From a bacterium (GTDB lineage Bacteria > Armatimonadota > Chthonomonadetes > Chthonomonadales > CAJBBX01), in NCBI GenBank assembly GCA_021811565.1, contig JAJZOL010000038.1, forward strand, positions 1 through 51,512: a stretch of 51,512 nucleotides of DNA. Reading direction: 5' to 3'. Position numbers and translations under genes: made by a program. This document shows, one piece after another, positions 32,359-40,366 of this stretch (position 1 is its first letter; every line of letters begins with the position of its first letter). The notes below the pieces were generated by a model. That model had not been told where the DNA came from, ran no database searches, and saw nothing but the letters and a program-made list of their open reading frames with translations.

Positions 32359-33858
32359 TTGAAATATTACAATTACATATGGGAAAATACACATCCTGAT
32401 ATTTGCGCCGTTCCAATCTCCAAAATCAGAGAATCATTAAACAACAGTTCCTATGTGGCCCTCCATAATCTCTCCGGATTGGCTTTGGACAAACTCGCTT
32501 ACGCTCGCTCGCGGTTTTCCTCGCGAATTTTTCCGATCACCTACATGGAATATGGCTTTAGCTATTCATCTTTCTTTCCTGATTTAATCTCTCACCTTTT
32601 ACTCGCCCCAACTTATCCTTGCGATTCCGTCATATGCACATCCAAAATCGCAAAGGAGGCTCTAACCCGAATACTGACGCGGCTTCTGGAATTCTTATCC
32701 GAAAACAACGGTCTTCATAGACAATTTAACTTTCAATTGCATGTCATCCCTCACGGAGTGCCAACGGATATTTATTGCAATCGGGACCGCGCCGAGACGC
32801 GTCGTGTCTTGGAAATACCTGCAAATTCAATTATCATTCTATACATTGGTCGAATCGATCCCTCCAGCAAAAGCGACGTTTTTCCTCTGCTCATCGCCTT
32901 CCAAAAGCAATTTGAGAAATACGGTGACAAAATATGGTTATTACTTGTCGGTCCTATAAACGATTTTTACAGAAATAAACTTGATTCCGCCGTTCGTGAC
33001 TTAGGGTTAACGGATAAGATCCAATATAGAACCAATGTACCAAAGATCAGCATTCCTCTTTACTATTCCGCAGCGGATATTTTTGTCTCTTTGAGCGATA
33101 CGCTTCAAGAAAACTTCGGATTGACCCCCGTGGAGGCGATGGCATCCGGTTTACCCGTCGTGGTCTCAGACTGGGCGGGTTACAAGGAGACCGTGATTCA
33201 CGAAAAAACCGGATTTAAAATTCCCACAACATGGATAGAATGCGATATTGAATTACGCGAAACATCCCCGTTTTACGATTGGGCCAGCGATCATTTTTAT
33301 ATCGGGCAATCAATAGCCTGGGACATGGATGCGCTTATATATTATCTTGATATGTTAATCTCAAACCAAAAACTAAGAATGATGATGGGCGAGAACGCCC
33401 TCCGGCATGTTCTTGAAAACTACACTTGGAAAAGATCGGTCGGGAAGATGTGGGAACTATGGCGTGAATTATACACCATAGCTCAAAAACTCCCTCCTTC
33501 ACCCCATGGCGAGAATGGAACATTTTTACAACCGAATTATTTCAACGATTTCCGATGCTTTCCCTCCTTCATTATTGACTCGAATACGCCATTGGCCATT
33601 ACCGATCAACGACGACTGGTAGCTACCGGCAAACAACCATTGTTGCTATGCGAAGATCCGCGAAAATTACTGCAACCTAATCTAATGATTATTATTTTAC
33701 GATATATACGAATGATCAGTTGTTTTAAAGGGTATATCCGCCTTTCCGATATTGAAATTCTTCTCGCAAAAAAGCGACATCTCAGCCAATCATCATCACG
33801 TCAACACCTGATGTGGTTATTAAAATACGGATTTTTACGCATACCATTAAATCCGTAA
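32359..33858 (+). CDS. Glycosyltransferase family 4-like protein, N terminus in another frame
   Basis: A GT-B glycosyltransferase expected to move a sugar from a nucleotide donor to a glycan or lipid acceptor. The C-terminal donor domain is typical of GT4: HVIPHGVPTDIY, IILYIGRIDPSSKSD, the segment IPLYYSAADIFVSLSDTLQENFGLTPVEAMASG with the E-x7-E motif, and LPVVVSDWAGYKE. About 56 residues of the acceptor domain lie upstream of the first canonical start (TTG 32359) and link by a -1 shift to ATG 32189. An unusual C-terminal extension of about 125 residues follows the last GT helix and has no recognised domain. It lies between the two pseudopilin cassettes. Confidence 0.8.
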   Translation: MKYYNYIWENTHPDICAVPISKIRESLNNSSYVALHNLSGLALDKLAYARSRFSSRIFPITYMEYGFSYSSFFPDLISHLLLAPTYPCDSVICTSKIAKEALTRILTRLLEFLSENNGLHRQFNFQLHVIPHGVPTDIYCNRDRAETRRVLEIPANSIIILYIGRIDPSSKSDVFPLLIAFQKQFEKYGDKIWLLLVGPINDFYRNKLDSAVRDLGLTDKIQYRTNVPKISIPLYYSAADIFVSLSDTLQENFGLTPVEAMASGLPVVVSDWAGYKETVIHEKTGFKIPTTWIECDIELRETSPFYDWASDHFYIGQSIAWDMDALIYYLDMLISNQKLRMMMGENALRHVLENYTWKRSVGKMWELWRELYTIAQKLPPSPHGENGTFLQPNYFNDFRCFPSFIIDSNTPLAITDQRRLVATGKQPLLLCEDPRKLLQPNLMIIILRYIRMISCFKGYIRLSDIEILLAKKRHLSQSSSRQHLMWLLKYGFLRIPLNP

Positions 33859-33923
33859 ATTGTACATAAAACCATCCCGTTATACAACGAGGCTTCCATG
33901 TAATAACCAATTAGGGGAATAAA

Positions 33924-34505
33924 ATGAGAACCAGGAACGCCTTTACGCTGGTTGAACTCCTCGTGGTTATCGCGATTATCATCGTCCTGGCGGGAATCAT
34001 TTGGGCGGTGCTTGGCCCCGCGAGGGAGAGAGCGAGGCAGATGATATGCGTTTCGCATATTCACCAGATCGGATTGGCCGCATCAATCTATCGTCAGGAT
34101 TATAACGGCATGGATTCCTCCGTTGGGATCGCGATGGGAGACGCTCAATTGGGTCTGCCCGCGAATATTAGCGGATTTACAGTATTTCTAAACTCATATG
34201 TAAAGGACAAAAGGCTCCTTTTTTGTCCCGATGCGCCGCCGGATCCCACAGCCGGGAGTAATTATGGATGACCGGGATTTTTCGATGAGATGGACCCTAA
34301 TATACCTTCCTACGCTCAAGTAAGAAATGTGGTGGCTAAAAGGGGCGACAATTTTGTAATTGTCACCGATGTGAATCACAATAACGAATGGGATATGTGG
34401 AATAAGCCAAAATGGGATTTAAAAAGGGTTATATTTTTGCGTCTCAATGGCCAAGTGGTTTCAAAACTGGTGCCCGTATCCGATAGAGTTTCGGATGATT
34501 GGTGA
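33924..34505 (+). pseudogene. Pseudopilin copy B, interrupted by in-frame TGA
   Basis: Second pseudopilin with the same N terminus as copy A (RNAFTLVELLVVIAIIIVLAG, then RARQMICVSHIHQIG and YRQDYNG). The frame reads to GSNYG and then TGA at 34269-34271, exactly where copy A has TGG in GSSYGWGF. The same frame continues to 34505 with clear homology: FVIVTDVNHNNEWD and KRVIFLRLNGQVV. So one G-to-A change broke an otherwise intact gene of about 193 codons. TGA is an ordinary stop in neighbouring genes, so recoding to Trp is unlikely. The 115-residue N-terminal product could still be made. Confidence 0.8.
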
Positions 34506-34546
34506 TATTGCATTTCCACCAAGAGGTTTTACAGGAGAGGGGGAAA

Positions 34547-35215
34547 ATGATCCGGACCATATGGCGAGCTCTGTTTTCCGGAAAAAGAAAACCCATTGTT
34601 ATGAGAATTCCGCATGAACTATCGGATAGCGGGAAACGAACCAGGACGACATTATATATCCGATTTCCTAAAACAAAAAAAGAGTGGGTCAGGTTCACTT
34701 TTTTAACTGCAATTATTCTCCTCTTATTAGACTGGATTGGCTATCAACTCTTTGGTCCGCTCTCCCCGAACGGCGTAAAAAATTTGGCGATAAGCGCATT
34801 GGAGCGAAGGGATGCAAACGAGCTCTGTCGATTAGCCGATCCAAAAGAGATATCCATGCTGCATCTCACCCCGGACAAAGTCACCGCTTTGCTAAATAAC
34901 ACTCTATGGAGCGAGCAATGGGCGAAAATGGTTAAGGAAAGGCGAGATCACACCACTCATGACATGGCCGTATTTGAAACTGAATGGCGAACACCAACAA
35001 AAAAACCTAATTGGAAGGATGGGATAGGGATATTTATCATTGAAAGTCGTCAGAGGGGTTGGTATTTGGTTTTATCCGACACTTTATGTGGGATATGCGA
35101 ATGGAGGTACGGGCTGATTCCGGGTTCTCAAAAGTACGTTGAATTGGCGAAAAAAAACGGCATTCCCGGCCTTGAGGATGCCTACCATGGGACATACGCT
35201 TTTTTCCAAAAATAA
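34547..35215 (+). CDS. Unknown single-pass membrane protein (copy B)
   Basis: A 222-residue paralog of the protein at 31444. It has a basic N terminus, a membrane helix (about 63-82, FTFLTAIILLLLDWIGYQLF) and an outer domain beginning GPLSPNGVKNLAISALERRDANELCRLADPKE. TLWSEQWAK and, near the end, GICEWRYGL and NGIPGLEDAY parallel copy A. I chose ATG 34547, preceded by AGGAGAGGGGG, over TTG 34499. It follows the broken pseudopilin by 41 bases, repeating the order pseudopilin - membrane protein seen in the first cassette. Function unknown. Confidence 0.7.
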   Translation: MIRTIWRALFSGKRKPIVMRIPHELSDSGKRTRTTLYIRFPKTKKEWVRFTFLTAIILLLLDWIGYQLFGPLSPNGVKNLAISALERRDANELCRLADPKEISMLHLTPDKVTALLNNTLWSEQWAKMVKERRDHTTHDMAVFETEWRTPTKKPNWKDGIGIFIIESRQRGWYLVLSDTLCGICEWRYGLIPGSQKYVELAKKNGIPGLEDAYHGTYAFFQK

Positions 35216-35231
35216 TTGAGACGCCAAGATT

Positions 35232-35858
35232 TCAACCTATCCACATCGCTTTGACGCCCGTTATGACAAACTCCACCGCCACGGCCACCAGTAACAGCCC
35301 CATGATTCGTGTCATGATATTCATGCCGGTTCGTCCCAAAGCGTTTCCGAGGGGTGATGCCAGGAGGAGTGTCAGATAGGACGCGATTCCCGCCAAAAAA
35401 ATGATGCCGATGAGCGAAGCCATCTCGATCATCCCGCTCCCCTTCGCCGCGAACATGATCACGAAGCTGATTGATCCCGGACCAGCCAATTGCGGGCAAG
35501 CCATCGGTACCACAGCAATCTCCTTGCGGCTTTGCGCCTCCGCAGTCTCCTCGGGCGTTTCTCTGCTCCTGCTCGGCCGGGCGTTCAACATATCAAGCCC
35601 TATTAAGACGATCAGTATCCCACCCGCCACGCGAAAACTGGGGAGGCTGATCCCGAAGAAAAACAGTATCCATTTACCCGCAATCGCTGAGATGAGCAGA
35701 ATCACCGTCGCAGCTATGGCTGTGGTGCGGGCGATCTGCGCACGCTCACGAACAGTCTGACCCTGCGTCAATCCAAGAAAAATCGGAGCCGCGCTGATCG
35801 GATTAAGTATGGCGATCAGGGAGATGAACGCCTCCACGAAAAGCCTTGCGGATCCCAT
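35232..35858 (-). CDS. MarC family integral membrane protein
   Basis: A 208-residue protein with six membrane segments and the MarC/UPF0056 landmarks: ISLIAILNPISAAPIFLGLTQGQT, RVAGGILIVLIGLDML and MACPQLAGPGSISFVIMF. The biochemical function of the family is not settled; despite the name it is not a proven antibiotic determinant. It is convergent with the accessory island and ends 16 bases from it. Confidence 0.9.
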   Translation of the reverse strand: MGSARLFVEAFISLIAILNPISAAPIFLGLTQGQTVRERAQIARTTAIAATVILLISAIAGKWILFFFGISLPSFRVAGGILIVLIGLDMLNARPSRSRETPEETAEAQSRKEIAVVPMACPQLAGPGSISFVIMFAAKGSGMIEMASLIGIIFLAGIASYLTLLLASPLGNALGRTGMNIMTRIMGLLLVAVAVEFVITGVKAMWIG

Positions 35859-36128
35859 TTCCCTGGATGTCCCCCTCTCTTAAACATTAACGATATATGG
35901 CACCCGCATGCCAATATCGGATGAATTCCTTCAATATTCTACCTTCACACATAACGAAGAACAAAATACGATGAACCCTGTTCCGAATTCTCCACAATGT
36001 ATTGAACAAGAATGAGCGTAATACCTTTTAGGGTAAAATGAGCCAAGCAAGATATATGCAATGATACGCACCTTTTCAAACAAGGATGATCATGCATGTA
36101 TCCCGAAATCCACATGTGAGGTGAACAT

Positions 36129-37676
36129 ATGCAATCGAAATCGCGTATTGATCCGCCCGGCTTCCGTTCTGGAAAATCATGGACGATACCCTTTACCATC
36201 CTCCTTGCCCTCATTCTATTTGTCTCCACTTTTGTTGGTGCACAGGCGCAAGATGGCAAACTTCCATTCGTTTCACCCCTCTTCAGCGATAATATGGTGC
36301 TGCAAAGGAATGAACTTGACCCAGTATGGGGATGGACCACGCCGGGCGCTGTGGTAACCGTCACTTTCAGGGGGCGGAAATACGAGGCGACCGCTTCTCC
36401 TGAAGGTAAGTGGATGGTGAAACTTCCTCCGATGAAAGCGGGCGGCCCGTTCGAGATGACCATCGCCGGCCCGGATAATTCCGAGGCGCATTTCACAAAC
36501 ATCCTCATCGGAGATGTTTGGCTCTGCTCCGGACAATCCAACATGCAGTTCGGAGTTGGGAATCTGTTAAATCCGGATGCGGTGATTTCCAAGGCGAATT
36601 ACCCGAATATCCGCCTCTTCTTCGTCCCGGATCATCTGACGCTCACTCCATCCCACGTATGCGGGGGGACTTGGGATGTCTGCACCCCCGACAACCTCCG
36701 CAAGGATGGGGATTGGGGAGGATTCTCCGCCGTAGCGTACTTCTTCGGAAGGGACCTGTACAGGAACCTGCATGTGCCTATCGGGCTCATCCACTCCTCA
36801 TGGGGCGGCACTCCGGCGGAATCCTGGACGAGCGAACAGCAGTTGAAAACGCAAATGACGGATTTCGATTCGCAATTGGCGCAATTGGATGTGGCGATGA
36901 AACTGCATGATCAATCGATTCTGCAAGCCATCGAAAGAAACTCGAATTATCCAACAGTGCTCTACAACGGCATGATTCATCCTCTCATTCCTATCAGAAT
37001 CAAGGGTGTGATCTGGTATCAGGGCGAGAACAACGCCGGTAGAGCTTATCAATATCGCACTCTGTTGCCCGCGATGATCTCCGATTGGCGCAACAGATGG
37101 GGGTACGATTTCCCGTTCCTCATCGTACAGCTTGCTGGATTCATCGGTCCGCCTAAAAAACCGGGGGATGACGCCTGGGCGGAATTGCGCGAAGCGCAAT
37201 GGCTTACCACGCAAGACCTTCCCAACACTTGGATCGCCACGGCATTCGATATCGGGAATCCAACCGACATCCACCCGAAGGATAAGCGGGATGTTGGCAA
37301 ACGCCTCGCGCTGGTTGCGGAGAAACACGTCTACGGCGAGGATGTGACATGCTACGGACCTGTCTATCAATCCATGAAGGTGCGGGGAGATAAAGCCATA
37401 ATTACCTTCACCCATACCGATGGCGGTTTAATGGCGAAGGGAGGGGTGGTCAAAGGTTTCGCCATTTCCGGAGCCGATCATCAATGGGCTTGGGCGAACG
37501 CAAAGATCACCAGCGATGACACTGTGGAAGTATCCTCCCCGCAGGTGCCAAATCCCGTCGCGGTGAGATATGGATGGGCTTCCTACCTTGTTGTAACCCT
37601 ATATAACAAGGACGGACTTCCAGCTTTCCCGTTCCGCACGGACAATTGGCCGGAGATCACCAGGAATAACAAGTAG
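36129..37676 (+). CDS. Secreted sialate O-acetylesterase-like protein (SGNH hydrolase)
   Basis: A 515-residue exported esterase. The signal peptide (FTILLALILFVSTFVGAQAQ) precedes the family start FVSPLFSDNMVLQR and a beta domain. The nucleophile is Ser137 in WLCSGQSNMQF; the later GGTPAESWTS and IWYQGENNAG blocks and the DIHPKDKRDVGKRL His/Asp segment complete the active site. It would remove O-acetyl groups from sugars, sialic acid or xylan-like glycans. AGGTGA precedes the ATG. It ends at a strong shared hairpin before a convergent glycosyltransferase. Confidence 0.9.
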   Translation: MQSKSRIDPPGFRSGKSWTIPFTILLALILFVSTFVGAQAQDGKLPFVSPLFSDNMVLQRNELDPVWGWTTPGAVVTVTFRGRKYEATASPEGKWMVKLPPMKAGGPFEMTIAGPDNSEAHFTNILIGDVWLCSGQSNMQFGVGNLLNPDAVISKANYPNIRLFFVPDHLTLTPSHVCGGTWDVCTPDNLRKDGDWGGFSAVAYFFGRDLYRNLHVPIGLIHSSWGGTPAESWTSEQQLKTQMTDFDSQLAQLDVAMKLHDQSILQAIERNSNYPTVLYNGMIHPLIPIRIKGVIWYQGENNAGRAYQYRTLLPAMISDWRNRWGYDFPFLIVQLAGFIGPPKKPGDDAWAELREAQWLTTQDLPNTWIATAFDIGNPTDIHPKDKRDVGKRLALVAEKHVYGEDVTCYGPVYQSMKVRGDKAIITFTHTDGGLMAKGGVVKGFAISGADHQWAWANAKITSDDTVEVSSPQVPNPVAVRYGWASYLVVTLYNKDGLPAFPFRTDNWPEITRNNK

Positions 37677-37681
37677 CCGAC

Positions 37682-37712
37682 AGGAAGGAGAGCGCATGAA
37701 GCTCTCCTTCCT
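37682..37712. terminator. Bidirectional terminator hairpin
   Basis: AGGAAGGAGAGC (37682-37693) and GCTCTCCTTCCT (37701-37712) form a perfect 12-bp stem with a 7-nt loop between the stops of the acetylesterase (plus) and the Agl23-like gene (minus). Confidence 0.7.
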
Positions 37713-39292
37713 CAATTCCCATCATCCCCTGGTTTCAAGGTTTTCAGATAGTCTTTCCACACATCCATCCTTACCCACAACTCCAAATAGACTCCGGGAC
37801 GTATGGCGTACAGTCCTGTCATGAGATGGGTGTTGTTCAATTTCGAAGTCATGACATCATCCAGGTCATACGAGGAGATCACAATCGGCGCTGAAGGATC
37901 GGGAGGGATGACGCCTCCCCAGTAACCCACGTTCTTATAGGCTCGCAAATACCATGGGATAGGCCAGTAGTAGTTATCCTTCCATATAACCTTTACCAAG
38001 GTCTGATTTCCATCCGGATAGGCTGCGGTTATCGCTCGGAAGCGCTTCACAAACCTCAGTAAATCGGGGTCGGTTTGAGCGTAAACATATGGGTTTCTTG
38101 TATCGGCTTCGTATTTGAAACTGGTGGCGTAGGACTGCATGGTAAGTTGCAACAACCCTGCAAAAATCAGAAGAGTCGCTATGACTTTCAAGGTGGCGCC
38201 GGGAAGGAGACGAACCAATGCAACACCGCCATATCCCGCCATGATGATCATCCCAAGCAAAAAATTCAGAAGGCACCACGGAGTCTTATACGGGATGGTC
38301 GAATAGACAAGAGTTAAAATGACCGTATAGAAACCCACGAATCGAATGAACCGAGGATGAATATCTAGCCGATCGCTCCATTGGGGGATGAAGGCGATAA
38401 CAAAACCGATCAAAAAAAGAATGATCGTCAGCAACTCGGTCCAAACGGGTCCTTTTCCATTATGCCACCAAACGAGGATATGAAGGTAATAGAGCCACGG
38501 ATGCAGATGCAGGGCCGAAGCGTGAGCCCTGTGAACCCACGGAATATAAGCGAGAAAGTAATCCCAAAATCCCACGGGATTGCGGAAATTGCCAGTGATG
38601 AAAAACGCCATCACAAGGAAGGCGATGATAACCGCCCCAATGAGATAAGATATCTTTAATCCCGATCTCCAATCAATGGGCTTTTTTTCGACATATCGAG
38701 AGTGCAGATACAACGCACCGATTGCGACGGCTAATGCAAAGAGATTGAGAACAACCGTCTCTTTTGTCGCCGCCATCATCCCGACACAAAATCCCCCCCA
38801 TAGGAGCCAAAGAGGCTTGCGCGATGCGATAAAGCGCCAGATGCAAGCCAGGAGAGCCAGAGAGAAAAAGACCAGCACAATTTCCTGAATGTAATATCGA
38901 CTATAAAAGACAAACGCTGGTGAAATGGCAAGCAATAAGCCTGTCAGCAAAGTGGCGGGCTTTCCCAATGCATCAGTAAGGAAAAAGAGCAACAGAATCA
39001 TTCCCGCCCCGAAAAAAGCGATGGGGAGGCGAAAATCCGATATATGAGTGTCGGCGAAATTTATCCGCCCCTCCGCCCACACAATCGGGAGGGCGGCGTA
39101 GTAAATGGTGGGGCCGTGAAACTGATTGGGATCGTATTTGTAAACGCCTTTAAGCCAAAGCTGACTGAATTTCAAAGCATGAACCGATTCGTCGGCATGC
39201 ACGGGTCGGTTATTAATGGAGACCACACGAAACAGCAGCGCTGCAGCCCAAAGGACTAGCAGCGCCGCTACAAAAAGAATCTTTCGGCTCAT
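37712..39292 (-). CDS. Agl23-like (flippase activity-associated) GT39-type membrane protein
   Basis: A 526-residue polytopic membrane protein of the TIGR03663 group, related to dolichyl-phosphate-mannose transferases (PMT/GT39/GT83). The first loop has VHADESVHALKFSQLWLKGVYKYDPNQFHGPTIYY with the conserved Asp-Glu typical of lipid-linked-sugar transferases. It contains FYSRYYIQEIVLVFF and about eleven membrane helices, and ends in a soluble C-terminal domain. It probably transfers or helps flip a lipid-linked sugar at the outer face of the membrane. The ATG overlaps the stop of the upstream discoidin-domain gene (ATGA), so the pair is coupled. Confidence 0.82.
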   Translation of the reverse strand: MSRKILFVAALLVLWAAALLFRVVSINNRPVHADESVHALKFSQLWLKGVYKYDPNQFHGPTIYYAALPIVWAEGRINFADTHISDFRLPIAFFGAGMILLLFFLTDALGKPATLLTGLLLAISPAFVFYSRYYIQEIVLVFFSLALLACIWRFIASRKPLWLLWGGFCVGMMAATKETVVLNLFALAVAIGALYLHSRYVEKKPIDWRSGLKISYLIGAVIIAFLVMAFFITGNFRNPVGFWDYFLAYIPWVHRAHASALHLHPWLYYLHILVWWHNGKGPVWTELLTIILFLIGFVIAFIPQWSDRLDIHPRFIRFVGFYTVILTLVYSTIPYKTPWCLLNFLLGMIIMAGYGGVALVRLLPGATLKVIATLLIFAGLLQLTMQSYATSFKYEADTRNPYVYAQTDPDLLRFVKRFRAITAAYPDGNQTLVKVIWKDNYYWPIPWYLRAYKNVGYWGGVIPPDPSAPIVISSYDLDDVMTSKLNNTHLMTGLYAIRPGVYLELWVRMDVWKDYLKTLKPGDDGN

Positions 39293-39978
39293 TTGGCGGG
39301 TAAACCAAACACCTCGACTTCGATGTATCGGTTTAGCGGATCACGGTAGTTGCTGCCCTTGCTGTAGAGGCGCACATACCGTGCCTTAACCCCTTTGGCA
39401 TCAATCAGTTTGCCGAGATAGGTCTCCAGATACTCTCGATCCTTGCCAATGCCCAATCCCGCGCTATTGGTTTGGTCGTTGTTGAAAAGGGTTGTAACCC
39501 CCTTCACGAAATTCGGATCGTTCGATACTTGCACGATGACATCGTGGAACACGCACGGCTCGTTGAAATAGTGCCATACCTGAATATAGTATATCGGGCA
39601 CTCCGCTCCGAGATCAATCTGAATCCACTGCAACCCGGGCTTCAGTAAAACCGCCGTACCCTCCTTGGCTTCGCAGTTGCCATCGGTCACCAATGAGAGA
39701 GAACGGTCAAACGGCGGCTTGCTGCTTGTAACGGGTTTGTGTAGAGCCAAGTTAATAGTCCCGGCAGGGACCATCGGCATGGGCTGGGGCTTGGGTTTTT
39801 CAACTTTTGGTCCGGCGAGAAACTCCAACGGCGTTCCGACAAATGTGGGTTGAGGCAACTTCAACGGCAATTTCTCCATATCCTCCGCACGGCAAAAGGA
39901 TGTGGACATAACGGAGAATGCCACCAAAGCAAGTGCGAGAAAAACTGATCCTAAGATCGTTTTACCATTAAAACGCAT
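39289..39978 (-). CDS. Secreted discoidin (F5/8 type C)-like domain protein
   Basis: A 229-residue exported protein: signal peptide (SVFLALALVAFSVMSTSFCRA), a Pro/Lys-rich linker (KVEKPKPQPMPMVPAG), then one galactose-binding-like jelly roll starting INLALHKPVTSS and containing LQWIQIDLGAECPIYYIQVWHY. It ends with ARYVRLYSKGSN, the usual last strand. Such domains bind sugars. AAGGAGA precedes the ATG. Four-base overlap with the membrane glycosyltransferase suggests that they act together on a cell-surface glycan. Confidence 0.85.
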   Translation of the reverse strand: MRFNGKTILGSVFLALALVAFSVMSTSFCRAEDMEKLPLKLPQPTFVGTPLEFLAGPKVEKPKPQPMPMVPAGTINLALHKPVTSSKPPFDRSLSLVTDGNCEAKEGTAVLLKPGLQWIQIDLGAECPIYYIQVWHYFNEPCVFHDVIVQVSNDPNFVKGVTTLFNNDQTNSAGLGIGKDREYLETYLGKLIDAKGVKARYVRLYSKGSNYRDPLNRYIEVEVFGLPAK

Positions 39979-40115
39979 TTAAAAAATCTCCTTTAAACGT
40001 TCCACCGGGGAACATACTCCACACGGCGCTTTACTTTTTCAATTCACTTAAACGACACTCATTCCAAAGGCGAATATGAAAACGCAATCACCAATTACAG
40101 ATTACCGTAGTAACC

Positions 40116-40132
40116 AACACTTGGCAAGTGTT
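40116..40132. promoter_or_regulatory. Perfect 17-bp palindrome, candidate operator
   Basis: AACACTTG and CAAGTGTT flank a single G, an exact palindrome of the form bound by dimeric repressors. It lies 138 bases upstream of the discoidin-domain gene. No identical copy was noticed elsewhere in the window. Confidence 0.45.
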
Positions 40133-40154
40133 TCTTAGATGATTATTTAATTTC

Positions 40155-40192
40155 CCGTATTATCATATTCGCAACTACTGAATATAATACGG
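40155..40192 (-). promoter_or_regulatory. Hairpin in the leader or promoter zone
   Basis: CCGTATTAT (40155-40163) pairs with ATAATACGG (40184-40192), and inside it ATTC (40067-type arm at 40167-40170) pairs with GAAT (40180-40183), with a 3-nt bulge on the left. TATTAT/TATAAT strings in the arms could also be -10 elements. Confidence 0.35.
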
Positions 40193-40366
40193 ATGCATTA
40201 CGCATCATGTGACATTCAAGGTCTCAGTTATGGATGTTTTGCAAACAACCCTCCGGAGCCTCACACAAACAATCTCAGCATTGTTTTCAAAATATCGCAA
40301 TGACCTGAACAGAGCGACCTTATTCGCGTCTCCTATATTACCATACGCAAAAAGTATCTTTGTTTT

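Larger units (their letters stand above)
39979..40366. other. Regulatory intergenic region upstream of discoidin-Agl23 pair
   Basis: 388 bases without a credible gene, between the stop of the phosphohexomutase and the discoidin-domain gene. It holds a perfect 17-bp palindrome (40116-40132) and a bulged hairpin (40155-40192), listed separately. Plus-strand short frames here overlap the mutase in antisense and look accidental. Confidence 0.5.

Noticed and set aside
34260-34300. UGA read as tryptophan (alternative genetic code)
   Set aside because: TGA is the ordinary stop of many genes here, for example UBact and the thioredoxin-like gene, so a code change is not supported.
36798-37415. 205-codon minus-strand frame
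   Set aside because: It is antisense to the acetylesterase, which has clear family motifs.
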